64,000 nucleotides of DNA from assembly GCA_013407085.1 (NCBI GenBank), contig JACCGJ010020823.1:1-64000 (forward strand), given 5' to 3'. Position numbers and translations under genes: made by a program. Numbering within the stretch: position 1 is the stretch's first letter; every line of letters begins with the position of its first letter. Under the pieces are notes generated by a model. It searched no databases and was not told the DNA's origin. It saw only the letters and a program-made list of their open reading frames with translations. Positions 1 through 12,545 of the stretch are shown here, piece after piece. The DNA is from Atriophallophorus winterbourni (taxonomy: Eukaryota > Platyhelminthes > Trematoda > Plagiorchiida > Microphallidae).

Positions 1-560
1 TTCTTCTTCTTCTTCTTTTCCTTCTTCTTCTTTTTCTTCTTCTTCCCCTCCCCCCTTCTTCTTCTTCTTCTTCTTCTTCTTGTTTTTCTTCTCCTCCTTC
101 TTCTCCTCTTTCTCCTCCTCCTTCTTCTCCTCTTTCTCCTCCTCCTCCTTCTTATCATCCTTCTTCTTCTTCTCCTCCTACTTCTTCTTCTTATCATCCT
201 CCTTCTTCTTCTTTTTCTTCTTCTTCTTTTTCTTCTTCTTCTTCTTCTTCTTCTTCTTCTTCTTCCTTTTCTCTTCTTCTTCTCTTCTTCTTCTTCTTCT
301 TGCTTCTCTTCTTCTTCTTCTTCTCCTCTCCTCTTACGTCTTCTTCTTCGTACCTTCTTCTTCTTCTTCGTCTTTGCTTCTTTTCCTTCTTCTCTTCTGC
401 TTTCTCTTCTTCTTCTTCCTTCTTCTTCTTCTTCTTCTCTTCTTTCTTACTTCTTCTTCTTCTTCTTTTCTTTTCTTCTTCTTCCTTCTTCTTTCTTCTT
501 CTTCTTCTTCTCTTCTTCTTGCTCTTCTTACTGCTTCCTTCTTCTCTTTCTTCTTAGTCC
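1..560. repeat. CTT/CTC polypyrimidine microsatellite tract
   Basis: The plus strand is almost pure pyrimidine, mainly CTT triplets with CTC and CCT variants and a few G or A interruptions. The Phe/Ser/Leu open frames here, and the Lys/Arg/Glu frames on the other strand, follow from triplet repetition and are not genes. The tract directly abuts the broken 3' side of a LINE copy. Confidence 0.95.
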
Positions 561-654
561 CATCGTATATTCCTTCACATGCGATTCCGCGCGCATGATC
601 ATGAGCCATTCGGAGAACATTTGGATTGCGTTGGTGACTTAGCCTACAGGGCGC

Positions 655-1130
655 CTCATTATGTCTGGGAGGTTTAAATCACCAAGATGATTACGCTTGA
701 GCTAAATAAAACAACCTGTCAAGCTTCTCAATCACCTGTGTAATCTCCTGCTGGGCTGCACTGGGTGTGACGTAGACACAAGCAATTGCGAGGGCTGACT
801 TGTAGCAAGTCAGGATACTCGTAACAACTTAGACGTTTTCACTGGTTAGGGATATACCCGTTCTTGTATTGTGCAAGTCATACATTAGGAGGAGTGCAAC
901 GCCACTTCCCCTCCTGTCGCCAGGTCTATCGCATCTAATGACGAGATACTGATCGCTGATCTTTATTGGCACATCATCAAGAGCGGACTGCCAGGTTTCA
1001 GAAAGCGCTATAACCCTAGGGTGCAACTCAGCCACACGAAGAGAGAGGTCAGCTCACTTATCCCTTATGCTGCACACATTAGCGTACATCACTGGGGCTC
1101 TAGGTCTGCGTGATTCTAAAACTAATTCTG
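655..1130 (-). pseudogene. LINE-A ORF2 N-terminal endonuclease fragment
   Basis: The minus strand encodes the start of an exonuclease-endonuclease-phosphatase domain. An AELHPRVIALSETW-like segment lies around 1035-990, followed by the VTSILTCYKSALAIACVYVTP region and a degraded GDLNLPDI motif near 660. It matches residues ~20-150 of the ORF2 at 51.8 kb with scattered substitutions and frameshifts. No RT region follows, because the copy ends at the polypyrimidine tract. Confidence 0.8.
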
Positions 1131-1639
1131 CCTGGCCCTCGGTCGAAGCATGCAAGCAACAACCTCTTGCATGGATGTTTCGGACCGTTGACTTAGGCAA
1201 CAACTAGAGAAATTTGCTTGACTCCCATCTGCATTCTCGATGAGCCCGTCAACGTCGTCTAATTTGGACAGCCAGACTCGTAGCAATGAGCTATTCGGTA
1301 AGATCGTAACGGATTCACTAGCGCTTCGGTTGGCATCAGGCTTGCAGATGTCCTTAAAGCGAGGTTTCTCCTATTTAGAGCGGAAGGGTTTTGTCTAATA
1401 TGAGATGAAGGGTTGTCTGGCTTAACCTGAAGCTTGTCTAGAGTTGTTTTTGTGATGTATTCAGCCCTAGACAATAATGCATCCTGATCCGCCTGGTATT
1501 TGAATCCTAACAATATTGGCCTAGGGCGGTTATCCATCTTTCATCTCCCTACACGGTGAACTCGCACCATGGGAGTAGAAGGCCTCAGACCTACCATCCG
1601 GATGAGATAGCTGATACATCTGCGATTGAAATCTCTTTA

Positions 1640-2365
1640 ACCCTTGGATTTATTAATGAAAGGCTCCGCTCGGTTTGAAACTAGTACATTTAGGGTTCTA
1701 GTTTTTGAAGATTTGCCGTTCAGTGCCTCAAATTGCTTACGCAAACCGTTTAATACCTGGATAATTTTATCCAGCTCGAATGAGCCAGCAACATTTTTAT
1801 GTTGCTTCCTTTGAGTAGGGGCTTTACTATTCTTGGTACTTTTTATCGGAGTTTTGGCCACGTTTACCACCTTCGGTTAGAAAGCTTGCTTTGAAGGACG
1901 AGGTAACTGGATAGCTACGTCTACATTATCGGGGGATGTAATTTTTTCCTCCTTTTTGTTTGCACGCTTTTTTGAAGTTCTGGCTCTATTTACCACAATA
2001 GGAGAGGTAGCTTGCTTAGAAGAACGTTGCAGCAAGCTAGATTTGTGCGCTATCCCGTTGCCTGCTGTAGTCTCAGAACTTATGTTCGCTCTCACCACAG
2101 ATGCATACGTTTGGGCAGCTACAAAATCCGACGAGCTGAGCGTCGTCACGCTATTCCTTGGCCTTTGGCAAGCGGCGTCAGTGGCAGCCTCATGACAGCT
2201 GGTACAAAACCACTGCAACCAGCGGTATTTTGCATAAATCCCTTAGTGAAATTTATGTATGCCTGAGCAGCTAGGGCGAGCCTAACGCTTGCAAGCTGTG
2301 CACTCGATGCACATAGCCACCATTCTGCCACATTTTTCGTTGAGGCTGGTATTTTTTGTACTCAT
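1640..2365 (-). pseudogene. LINE-A ORF1 relic (zinc finger plus RNA-binding-type protein)
   Basis: The frame opens with an ATG at 2365-2363, a start that is mutated to ATT in the 50-kb copy. It continues through a Cys/His-rich finger and a Lys/Ser-rich linker, then the start of the conserved C-terminal domain. A stop follows at about 1877 and another near 1640, and a frame change occurs inside the finger. Where the 50-kb copy has seven A's in its Lys-rich stretch, this copy has six, which keeps the frame. The product would have been the nucleic-acid-binding ORF1 protein of a CR1-type element; this copy is dead. Confidence 0.75.
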
Positions 2366-2562
2366 ATCTATAGGCTAAAGTGGTGAGTAATGATAGTTCA
2401 CTAGAAAATACAGGCTGATTTTACTACTGGCGTAATTAATCAGAAAAATATCAATAATATATTAAAATAGTTATTCTTTTTTACTGCAAATGCAAGGAAT
2501 AGCAAAAGTTCGTAATGATATTTATCGGAGCGTGGGAAATACAACACCGTTGAACGTACCGC

Positions 2563-4639
2563 GCAGTATGAAATTCAAGTTTCATGTTCAAGTTGCATAG
2601 AGCTGGAGGTGGCTAAAAGCTAATCACGCGTTCAGATTTCCTTAGGGGCTCTTTTACCCAGCAAGGTGAGAAGTAATCTATTCGGGAAACAACGCAATAA
2701 AATGCGTGAATAAGGTATGACGTATGAAATCACTTGCCTAGTCAAATCAAAGTGCAGCGTCTAATTCCCTCATCATCGAAAGTCGAGAGTTTTGAAGTGT
2801 GTTGCACGCTACACGTGGACAGAATTCAATTTCAACAAAATTGATATCTTTGAAAAGAAACCCTCTTTGTTTCAAAAAATCATAACAATAATTTTGTTGT
2901 TTTTTTCAGTGAAAATGGTCGTAATATGATACGTGCACGATATTGTTTCGACAATGACCCAAAATTGAAACATGCTTGACCCCAATAATTAAGATATGTT
3001 CTTACTATATTTTATTTGCCTCAATAGAGTACTTCATATCTTGACAAATCCTCGTTCGGTTTTGATTAACCTGGTGAATTTGCGCGTCACTCAACTTGGG
3101 ACGTTTCCTTGATTGTTAATTACAATGAAAACTAGATGAATATTTTTTGACAATTCAGGCGTCCTGGAGTTGAATTTTATTCAATTGAAAGTACACCCGA
3201 ATTTTTATCATTTTGCATGCCTCTATTTAACTCAAGAATAGTGCATCCAATGTTTTATTAGATTCATCGATTGTGCGCCGTGCGCCACAAAATAATACCA
3301 GAATAAGGCTGAAAACCCCGTGTATTATTTCGGGTGTTTATATAATAAAAATGTGTTTGTTGTTTCGAATCACCGCATCATATATAAATTGATAAGTTTT
3401 TGTGCAACGTAGCAGAATAATCTAAAAACTGAATAATGGTCACACGCTGAGTTTGTTAATGAAATGCGGTAAACAATACCACATTACTTTGTTACTTAGT
3501 AGAGAAAGTGTGGCACACCTGCCCGTGCTAGCATAGGAATAAATTCGTATGCCAAATATCTAATAATGATAGTATTCGTTTCAGCATTTGTTGCAAATCT
3601 TTTGGCACTCGCTCATAAAAGTCGGGATCGTACTTGTCATATGCTGCTCTTATATTCACAAGCTTAGTTCTGTCGCTCTACTGCACAGTTTCAGAATGTT
3701 CGTAGATAACGATACCCTCAAGTTACTCAGACTTGGACATGTATGATTCTATAAGCATAGCAATCAATAAATATTGATTATGTAACAACGCGCTTCCAAA
3801 ATTGCATCCGACGAGCAAGTCCATCTCCTGGTCTGAATAAATTGATATTCAAGAACCCGGAGATACTGCACCATCTGACACATACAGGGATAATGGCTTG
3901 CGACTGGCGCCTTGCAATCAGTTTTATTTGGGCTGGTGAGTCTCATAACACCATTAACACTATACACCTGAAAGCGAAAATGACACATTTTTGAAACTTC
4001 ATTGCTATTTGATCATACTAATTCATGAACGAGGAATTGAGCTTCTAGATCAATGAAGAAATTCTCTTATGTTGCAGATCATAAACTACAGTTACCATAG
4101 CTTACATTTCGAAGATGACTTTCTGCCACGGTCTGTCAACATCAATGAATATTAAAATTCAAGTGTAAAGCAGACTTTACTTTTCTTCAGCATAAAAATA
4201 TTACTATCACGGAGAGAGTGGTTTTAAATTGTTTCAATTTCAAACCACTCTCTTGCTCAGTTAAACCAGACGAACTTTCTGAAGCAAAATCTTTTGGTTT
4301 GTTTTCTGTTCTATATAAGTTTTAAATTGTAATGCATCTAATAAATCAAATGCGATCAAATAGCTTGTTTATCATCTAGAATAATGCGCACAACATTGTT
4401 CAACTGTCGTGTAAATCGTGCAAATGAATCGACTGCGTGTGTAGCTTAATGAAACTCTCGTGCTCTTGCCTTTTGCTTTATCCATTTTTAGTCCTGCTTC
4501 GTAGTTTGAATTTATTATGTTGAAAAACTTTCTTCATAAAAAATCAAATGTTCTACCAGTATAGATTTCAGGTGACTTAAGAGAAAGAGCCATTAACTAT
4601 ATGGATTGGAGTAACCCAGTTGTGCGAAACTAGTGAAAT
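2563..4639. other. AT-rich DNA without a recognised feature
   Basis: No long open frame, recognised repeat or domain was seen. Base composition is AT-rich with short runs, and a few short frames on both strands have no recognisable similarity. Confidence 0.5.
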
Positions 4640-5060
4640 GTCACTCGGCACACAAAGCCAGACAGTTCACTCATCAGACTCATTTTGTTCCACGACTCTT
4701 GCGCTTTGCACTAAGAACGTACTCCATTTTTTGGAGAACTTGATTGCTTCGTCCGATTGGCGGTTTATAGGCAATACCGTCTACGACTGTATGATCTGAT
4801 GTATGTATCATGTCCAAGGTAAACGATCTGTCTAGTCCCCTCATACGAGTAAATCCAAGAACGTGGATATAAGCGAGTACGTAATCCAAGACAGTTCGAA
4901 TTTGATAGTCAAGTTTCTCTGATGGATGATCGTCCCCAACGTAGAATTGAAGTCCCCATTACCAATATTTGAGTCTCGTACCGCGTTGTTAAATAGCGAA
5001 AACCATCAATTAATTTATTGTTTGGGTCGGGATTTGCTGATATGCCTCGAATGTTTAAAG
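4640..5060 (-). pseudogene. CR1-like endonuclease fragment
   Basis: Around 4990-4930 the minus strand reads NGDFNSTLG-like, matching the GDFN active-site motif of LINE endonucleases. Further downstream, 4889-4680 contains a DMIHTSDHTVVDGIAYKPPIGRSN-like stretch recalling the conserved theme (LDLIFT ... PPLGKSDH) before the final catalytic histidine. Stops and frameshifts separate the pieces. It is an old, heavily decayed copy, and its family within CR1-like LINEs cannot be decided. Confidence 0.45.
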
Positions 5061-6019
5061 TTTGGTTTGCCATGAGAAACAGCTAACGGAAATTACAGAA
5101 TCAAATGCTGTGTGCGCGACCAGTTTATCACGAAGTTAAATACTGGTAGCATTGTGTTAGTTAAAATTGATGCACAAATGCTATCGGTGACCCTCACTAA
5201 AGAAACATCATCTTCCTTAAATGAGGACCAGAATAAAAAGAGCAACATATCTAAAACATTATACTGGAATCCAACGAAATAAAATCATGCATTCTCAAGA
5301 TAAGGTTGAATGTGTGATCAGAATATAATTAAGTCACAACGAACAAACTCATTGAGTTACATAGATTCTTTTGAGGGAAATGAATGTTTACCTCTGTATC
5401 AACATGTCCAGTGTCCGTGATAACGCCTGCAACGAATTATTCATATATATCAAAACACCTTAAACTACACAGATTATATTTACAGAACCAGCCGGCGATG
5501 ATTGCATGATACACCTATACTATCTGTACAAATATGTGTAATTTTTGTGTGCAAGTCGCAGTAAACCATAGGCCAGGCAAAGTGTCAACCTCCGAACGTT
5601 TGCCAAATAGGTAGTGAAGACTTGGCACATCCTAAAAAGTTTTTTTTCACACAATTGTTGATTTAGGTACCTTTTTAATACGATGAATTCACTCAATTAA
5701 TACAACCATATGCATTTTCGACTTTATACACTTAGTTTCAAAGTGTAAGTTACTTACCAATTGTTCAGAAACCTATACTTGAATAATTCTACTCAACATT
5801 TCCGAAAAGGTGTAATACAATAATGATATTGCCTTTCATGTTCAATTCAGTACCCTGATTATATCACTAAGATAGACTAATAATCATAATAATGTTAATT
5901 AATATAACACATTTGATGTCACTATATTTCATAAATCAATAACGTCGAAGCCGGTGTCATTTGCTGCCAGACAAAATATCTTAAATGGATTATTTATTCA
6001 TACCTTTAGTATTTAACAC
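5061..6019. other. No recognised feature
   Basis: AT-rich sequence with no long frame and no repeat shared with other parts of the window was seen. Confidence 0.4.
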
Positions 6020-6900
6020 AGTGAGATCAATTGTTAGCTATCGCAATACTTGCTTTTAGAAAAACCGTATTTCAGGTCCATAAATCACGAAGTTTTTTAG
6101 TTAACGTTAACGGTTTTACTTCACCTAATAAGCCGATTCTAAGTGGCGTAATTCAGGCTAGCCTTCTAGCCCCCCTTTGTTTTTTCATCTATGTTATTCA
6201 TCTGCAAACTGTTGAGGATCATTCTAAACTCGTTATGTCGTTGTTGTTGAGTATTAACTTTTAACCTTACATTCTTGAATATTTTAGCAGTTTCTGATGC
6301 AATTGTTGTTTGTCCAGCTGACGTGTGCACTGACGGAACTCCTGGTTTCACCTTAGCTTTATCGTTAGTCATACGACAAAGTATTTCAAGTTTGAGCTCC
6401 ATCATGTGTGGCATCCATTGTTGGAAGTACAACTTGTCTTGGATGTCAAATTTGTTTACTTTGTTCCGCAGTAAACAGAATGTTTCCTAGGTTTTAGGTG
6501 TTGAATTTTGCCGATGCTGTCGTCAAACAATGTTCTGTACCTTTGATCCCTTATGATTTCGGCTTCTTAGTTTAAATTTGAGGTTTTCTCTTGAGTTCTT
6601 AAATACAAATGCGGAGCTCACTTCAAAGGAATTCTATGCGTATTTGTTTCGCTTGGAATTCCCTGCCAGCCAATTTGTTAAGCTCAAACACTTTTTCTAT
6701 ATTTAAATTAAAACTGGACGATTTCCTGAGAGCCAATCCAAATTATGTCCCGAACTATTCATAATCTATCGTTACCAGAATTATTTTGATTTTAAAATGT
6801 CTCTACACACATATACACATACACTTGTACCTATAGTTCAACTGCATGGTTGTTGTAAAGTAATTGCTTTTTCAACCATAAATCTTGAATCTTGAATCTT
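6020..6900 (+). pseudogene. CR1-like LINE 3' relic: RT palm fragment and 3' tail
   Basis: Residues encoded at 6031-6200 keep a degraded RT signature: FLVNVNGFTSP, then SGVIQASLLAPLCFFIYVIHL, equivalent to the GVPQGSVLGPLLFLIYINDL block of LINE reverse transcriptases. Between about 6620 and 6780 there is a C-terminal segment resembling the WNSLPA...SFK region found at LINE ends. The relic ends in repeats of a TTGAATC-type heptamer at ~6880-6900, a plausible 3' terminal microsatellite. Multiple stops show it is non-functional. Confidence 0.55.
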
Positions 6901-6999
6901 CAAAATAAATATTGTCCCTACCCCAAGCTCATGTATGTTGCTGGTTTTTACGTTTGCAGTTAATCGCGTTTTTAGAGCATCACTCAAAGAAAAAATTTG

Positions 7000-7580
7000 A
7001 TTTGATTGTTATATGGGCATCATTCTTTCTTACAGTTTCAAACATATAGTCAAACTGGATGACGACTTGATCACTTAGTCTAACCGTACTTTCGTGAGAA
7101 ACGTTATCAATGTCGTGTTTATTGCTTTCAAGAACGAGATCTTAGAGTGAATTCACATCGGTTTCGCCATCTTATTATTACAAGCAATGTGGTTATAAAA
7201 AGGAATGTCGTCCAACAACACACTGAATTCGATTTCGAGAGTGTTCTGGGTGAACGGTACTGCTAAGCAGATTCGGTAAATTAAAGTCACCCATAATTAA
7301 AAATCAACATGTTTATATGGAAGTTACCATGCAAATTATGTGGAGTAGGGTCAGACTATAAAATTCCTGTGCAGATGGTGGGCGATATACTACTCCCAAA
7401 ACAAAGTATTCGCGAATAACTCATTAGACCGAGCACCAGAGCGTAACTCATAACACGATGTTTGGCTCCATAAACTCACGGCACAGAAAAGTTTGGCTAT
7501 TGTAGAGTAGCCAAGATTTTACATCAAGAGCCCTCAGAAAATACAAAGATCATCACTAATCAGCAAAACGCAAGAGCATG
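7000..7580 (-). pseudogene. CR1-like endonuclease fragment
   Basis: The minus strand encodes FVLGVVYRPPSA-like residues around 7400, then GDFNLPNL at ~7290-7270, two signature blocks of the CR1/Jockey-type endonuclease. Downstream residues are interrupted by stops. Its orientation is opposite to the relic at 6.0-6.9 kb, so the two are separate insertions or a rearranged copy. Confidence 0.55.
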
Positions 7581-8154
7581 AAATGCAAAATACCAACTAA
7601 AAATGCAAAACTGCAAGAATTAAGTTTTCACAATAATTTCTTAAGAAAGATATTGATGCTAATCTGTTCACGAAAAAAGCAGTTTAAAACCCCAGCTGTT
7701 ATTAAACGATTCGCAAATCAGTAACTTAGATCAAGAGATTTCAACGCGACCAGGACTCAGAGCAAAAGCTTGTGGCGCATAAAGCAAATCAAACTGTCAT
7801 CATGCACTTACTGATTTAAGTTGCCAGTTGGTATCATTTGTTTAGCATAAAAGTGATGCATGTGATTTTTTGTCACTTGTGTAATCATTCACTGTGTAAG
7901 ATAATAGAGGTGAGCTTTTGGCGGATTATTATCTGCAGTATAAAATGCAATAAGCAGCTCGGAAGTGAACGATTTTGGGTTTGATTACATTTAGATAGTT
8001 TTTATTCGTGATAGGAGTTCATTACATAAAAGCCAGAATGGAGGTCGGCATAACAAATCCCGTTACAATATCACCTGTTTAGACCTCACGGTTGGTAAAC
8101 CGAATTTAGTAGCAGGAAATATGGGAAATCCTTATTTAAACGGATAAGAGCATA

Positions 8155-8228
8155 TAAAATAAATAATAATAATTATTATTATTTTTAATATTATTATTAA
8201 TAATATTTTAATAATAATAATAATAGCT
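8155..8228. repeat. AAT/ATT microsatellite with dyad symmetry
   Basis: Runs of AAT on one side and ATT on the other give a self-complementary, hairpin-capable tract about 70 bp long. Confidence 0.9.
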
Positions 8229-8859
8229 ATTTTACATGGCAAACCTAACTCCATTCAGTCTAGGCTCATTAGAACACCTCCCTTTCTAAAATTGTGTAAT
8301 CTCTTTTAGCATACCAGTGTCTGGAAATTGCGTCTCTTCCTAGGCAGCTGATTTCTTACGCGTCTGATATTCAAGACGTTGTAATGAAATGCTAGAAGCA
8401 TGGACCGGACGTTCCAGGTTCCCAGTTTCAGATCTGACCTTTGTTATTTAGTAATTCGTTTCGCTGGTGGGGAAAATACAGTCTGCTTGTTGGTTGATTC
8501 CTAATCCCCATGCGCCTTATAAGAATAGCAGACCACGGCGAGACGAGACCTTATTGACTGGGGGTTGCTTAGCTTAAGGCGGGCGTTAGCCGTCCAATTA
8601 GACCTCAAAATATCTTTTACCGACGGAAGCAGCTCCACGCGCTGCGCTCTACGCAATTCGAGCTATGGCTTTTAACCGATATATGTTGCTTCCGGTGTTA
8701 TAATTCGTGTAAGCGGAATAAAGTGACTTATCCATTGAGCGTTGTGATTTACTTCAAGGCATTTCAATATGGAGAAATAGCTGTTGCCCATGCAGCAAGT
8801 GCTCGCTCTCCACGTTTGAACAACGATACCGTCGCAGTAGTTGGCAGGACGAAGTTGAA

Positions 8860-9150
8860 TACAACTTTGTACTGCCTAACGGGAATTCGACTCCGGATGT
8901 TTCCTCGAGGTTGACTCCTAAAGCATTTTTTATAATTTGATGTAGACACAAGGCAGTGGAGGTTTGAGACAATGGTTTCCCTTCCTGTAGGTGGATCGTC
9001 CGAAGCATCCTGTTTTTGAGGCGCCATGCATCCGCCTTCGCTTTTTCTCCTGTCAGTAGAAGAATTTCCGCCGGGTCACGCAGGACCACGAGAGCAACCC
9101 TGGAGCTGAACTTGGTTGTCAGAGGCTATATGAGACCCGCTCCGTTAGTA
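8860..9150 (+). repeat. Dispersed repeat R-C, copy 1
   Basis: This copy aligns with 12245-12545 and 31040-31430. Shared blocks include the CGGAGGTT..GGG..TTTCCCTTCC region, the AGAAG(C/A)A(G/T)TTCCGCC block and the GAACTTGGTTGTCAGAGGCTA block near its end. It has no coding capacity. It stops just before a LINE-A 3' tail that begins at ~9160 in the opposite orientation. Confidence 0.75.
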
Positions 9151-9162
9151 AATTTTTGGGAT

Positions 9163-9810
9163 TGTTCAGTTCAGTTTGCACAGGACAGTATGTGGCTAAC
9201 AAGTTAATCGAGTGTCCAGAATTTCTTTCGGTGGAAAGCTGCAGAGAAGCACCCACCACTGCCAAAACGTTTATTCTTTTTTTTATTTGAAATCTTCGCC
9301 GATCGCGAAGCCAAGAGATTATCCTGGTTGAATATAAGAAGCACCGCGTTATAACCTATGCTGGAAAAAGAAAAAAAGCAGTTTCTCTTCAGCAGCACGG
9401 TGAGAGGTCAGCTGAAGTAGCATTGTGTATAATAAAATAATAATAATAATAAAATGAAAAACACAGAGAACTCTAGCCCTCACTTTATTTACGGGATAAC
9501 GCTAAAAGATGAAATACATAAGCTTGTACCGCAATTAGGGAGAGTATTCAGGAAAAATACTTACCCTGGTTGCGGTCCAAACTCTGCTCAAAACTAGACA
9601 CGGTACAGCAGGATATTAGTTCTTCTGGAAGAATGTTCCAGAAGTTAACAACCCTAAGGCTGAAAAAGTGTTTCCTGGCGTCTAGCCGACATCGTTTCTT
9701 AGCAATTTTAAGTGAGTGGCACCGGGTGCCCAGCTCGGTGCTAAAGGTAAAGAAGTCGTTCATTTGCACGCCAATAAAACCCTTCAAGATCTTTTGGAGA
9801 ACGTAACCGA
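9163..9810 (-). mobile_element. LINE-A family 3'-terminal fragment
   Basis: Minus-strand positions 9787-9548 encode the ORF2 C-terminus (RCHSLKIAKKRCRLDARK..., then VVNFWNILPEELIS), closely matching the end of the LINE-A ORF2 family. A 3' UTR follows, with an internal AAT microsatellite near 9425-9455. The copy ends in the tail TGTGCAAACTGAACTGAA read on the minus strand at 9163-9185. It is 5'-truncated, as expected for target-primed insertion. Confidence 0.85.
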
Positions 9811-11325
9811 ACCAGTGAAGTCACAGCCGTTTGATGTGGACTGAAAGCGGAGGTATTTCGTTGCATCTAACCGGTATGACAGCGTTAGATACTCTGTCAG
9901 TATTTCAGACGTCCAATGTTATCCAAAGGAACCAATTGTCGAAAAACATCTAAAGGTCGTACATCCTACTACTTCAACGGCCATATTGCACATCCATGAA
10001 GCAGTGAAATGCTGATCGCTGGTTAATAAACTCTATATTAGTTTTGAGGCTGATCCTGGGCCTTAGGCAAAGGGTACACTTGAACTGCGAAACGCATTAT
10101 TCGTACGATCAACACCTAAATTCATTTTATCATTCGTCTGATCGTTCAACAATATACTGGAACCGAGGTATTCGAATAACGGAACATAATTTATCGAAAA
10201 TTCTAAAACATTTAACTGCTATGCGCCTGCTGTTATTGTGAAAATACCTTGGTTATTGGTGCGTTTATCTGGAAACCGAATGTTACAACAGAGCTAAAAT
10301 GCGATCTGAAAGCCTTTACAGCACACAATTTAATAAGTTAAACCAAATTTATTTCATTACCTGGCATTCTACAGTTTTTCATTCGGAGATTCAAAATATC
10401 ATACTCTGATGGGGCCGTAGAGGTTCCAAGGTTGCCGCTATTCCATACTGAGGCAGTGATTACTATTCTGACAGCAGATAAGTGGCTAAGTTCGTGATTG
10501 AAAGGCTTAAATCAGCTAGATATTAAATCATTAAAGAGCAGCTGTTTAGTCGAAACTCTCAGTTCGGTGCCAAAAATACATCTTTTAGATGCGGTACGAA
10601 TCAGACGAAACAGTTTTCCGAATGCTCTTAGGTTAGCTGTAGCTTCAATTTCATATGCACCGTCCAGTATGGCAGGCAATCCTAAGAAGTGGATTGAGTA
10701 GCAGCTCTCTTGAGGAAAAAGTAAGCAGAAGTATCAAGCAATAGAGCATTTCTATCTTAAACAGAGAGCTTACCGGTGTTTTAAGAGATTCAGTTTCGAT
10801 GGCGGGGTCAAACGTTGTCTAGGTTTTTCAATACGTAAGCTTATTAGCGGCCTTTAGTGTTGATCACTGTTATTCGGTCGATGCATCACTTCCATCAAAC
10901 TGGTTAGCAATAACAATCATGAAATTGATAGGGTATCCGAGTTTCCTAAGTTTAAACGCTTCCTAGTGGTATTTGTTCGGTGGGTTATTATGCAAAGTCA
11001 GAGCTTTCGAGAAAGACATTGTTATTAGTGACGGCTGCGTTCTCCGTATCGACTAAACGATTGGACCCACAATACAACACTGAAGTCATTTAGTGCGCTC
11101 CATTAAGGATGCAATCGATCTGATTAGCGGTTTTGTTATCATTAGCGAGCGTTTCCCTAAGTGCTTGCAAACACAAGTTATTATTCAATCTCCGTTATCA
11201 CAGCGCTTCGTTTGAGAAAATCTGCCAATAACTCGGATTTTTGCAGCTTTCACTGATCAAGTAGGAGCATTAAAATCGCCCGCCTCAAATAATTTGTCGT
11301 TTCCAATTACGTAATCGTCAACGGA
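9811..11325. other. No recognised feature
   Basis: Only short frames were seen, such as 10044-10241 and 10498-10701, with no domain or similarity I recognise. No repeat from elsewhere in the window was noticed. Confidence 0.4.
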
Positions 11326-11329
11326 TTAA

Positions 11330-11700
11330 TGCCAAGGACGGTCCCAAGCCCGTCTGAGAAAGGAGGAGGGTTGGGCTCAGGGCTAGCAACCCTATCCCGT
11401 AAAACATACATTGCTACGGAAACGATGACAACAGATCCGTGGTTCGGTCATGTCTGCAGGATGGATCCCAGTTCGCATATGAAGGTAGCCATGCACTGGC
11501 ATCCGCAAGGTAAACGAAAAGAGGACGGCCAAAGGAAACTTGGCGCAGAACGTTGGAACGCGAACCACATGCACAAGGATTCGCGGTGCAGACGGCAAAG
11601 GAAGCAGCGACAGACCGGAACCACTGGCGTGAAGTTGTCTTTCGCCTAATGTGCCAGCCGGCATGGAGAGGACTGAAAGAAGAAGAAGAATTAATATTAG
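11330..11700 (+). pseudogene. RTE-like LINE, C-terminal 3' fragment
   Basis: The sequence encodes WFGHVCRMD near 11440, matching the (W)LGHVLRMD block after the RT domain of RTE-type LINEs. It continues with KRGRPKETWRRTLERE-type residues and AATDRNHWREVVFRLMCQP in a second frame up to 11670. A frame change occurs around 11520. The copy ends in GAA triplets at ~11680-11693, a typical simple-repeat LINE tail. It is a 5'-truncated, inactive fragment. Confidence 0.75.
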
Positions 11701-12244
11701 CATTTGGGTTTAGGTACACATACTTTGTTGTGGCTTAGAAATACCATAATATTATTGGAAGTATGGCCATCAGCCGGACAAATGTAATTCTTGGAATGCT
11801 TGCTTTGCATGATAATCATGAGCTATGAACGAGCCATTATAAACAATCAATTCGGGAAACTTAATCGAGTTGGAACCGTGTCCAGGTAGGCAAACCTCAA
11901 TTAAATGAGATTTATTACCCGGTAGTCTAGTAAATTGCAATCCAGCAATGATCTTACATTCCCAAAGCCTACATAAAGAATCCTTGAGTATGTTTACTTA
12001 AATACTTGCCTAAATTTCGCTTGGAAAGGCAACGGCCCTTCGCGTATCGGAAAGGCCTTAGCAGAGAGCCGAGATTTAATTAAGACATTTTCAAGAATTT
12101 TCTTGAGAGTAGTATACAATAGTTTTTTAATCACCACTTGGCATTTATTCGAGTAAACCACTCCAGCATTTGTTTACAGAAGTGCAATCTGCAATACAAA
12201 AGGGAGTTGACAGATAGAAAGCGATGTGAGCTAGTCTTCCGCAA

Positions 12245-12545
12245 ACGGAACTCCGTTCCGGAATTTTCCTGGGGTTTACTCCCGAAGCCTTTCCACAATC
12301 AGGTAACCCGCAAGGCGGCAGTGGTTTGGAATTAGGGTTATCTTTCCCCTATGTGGAGTGCCAGTAGCTGACGAGCTCCACCTACCCTGACCAACCTGGA
12401 TTTAAGGCGCCATTCACCCAACGTCACCTCTTTACCCGCGAATAAGAGCAGTTCCACCAGGCTTGTGGAAGCCACTCGTGCAAGCCAGGCGTTAGACTTC
12501 ATTATCAAAGGCTATTTGAGACGCACGCCACGGAAGCATTTCATG
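12245..12545 (+). repeat. Dispersed repeat R-C, copy 2
   Basis: This shares with 31140-31430 the blocks CGAAGCCTTTC, GGTA(A/T)CCCG(C/T)AAGGC, AACGAGCTCCA-like, AGCAGTTCC(A/G)CCAGGC and the ending GGCTATTTGAGACGC. The copies differ by about a fifth of positions by eye. No open frame is conserved. Confidence 0.75.

Larger units (their letters stand above)
655..2562 (-). mobile_element. LINE-A (CR1-like) copy, 5' end complete, 3' part missing
   Basis: This segment is the reverse complement of the first ~2 kb of the LINE at 50.2-55.0 kb. Similarity begins at the same 5' base (2562 here, 50210 there), runs through the 5' UTR and ORF1, and enters the endonuclease domain of ORF2. It stops near 655, just after the endonuclease GD(F/L)NLPD motif. 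Frameshifts and stops are scattered through both frames. Non-LTR insertions normally lose their 5' end, so keeping the 5' end and losing the 3' end suggests a later deletion or rearrangement at the (CTT)n tract. Confidence 0.9.

Noticed and set aside
80..609. Open frames of 85-172 codons in the first 600 bases
   Set aside because: They consist of Ser/Phe/Leu or Lys/Arg/Glu runs produced by the (CTT)n tract in every frame.
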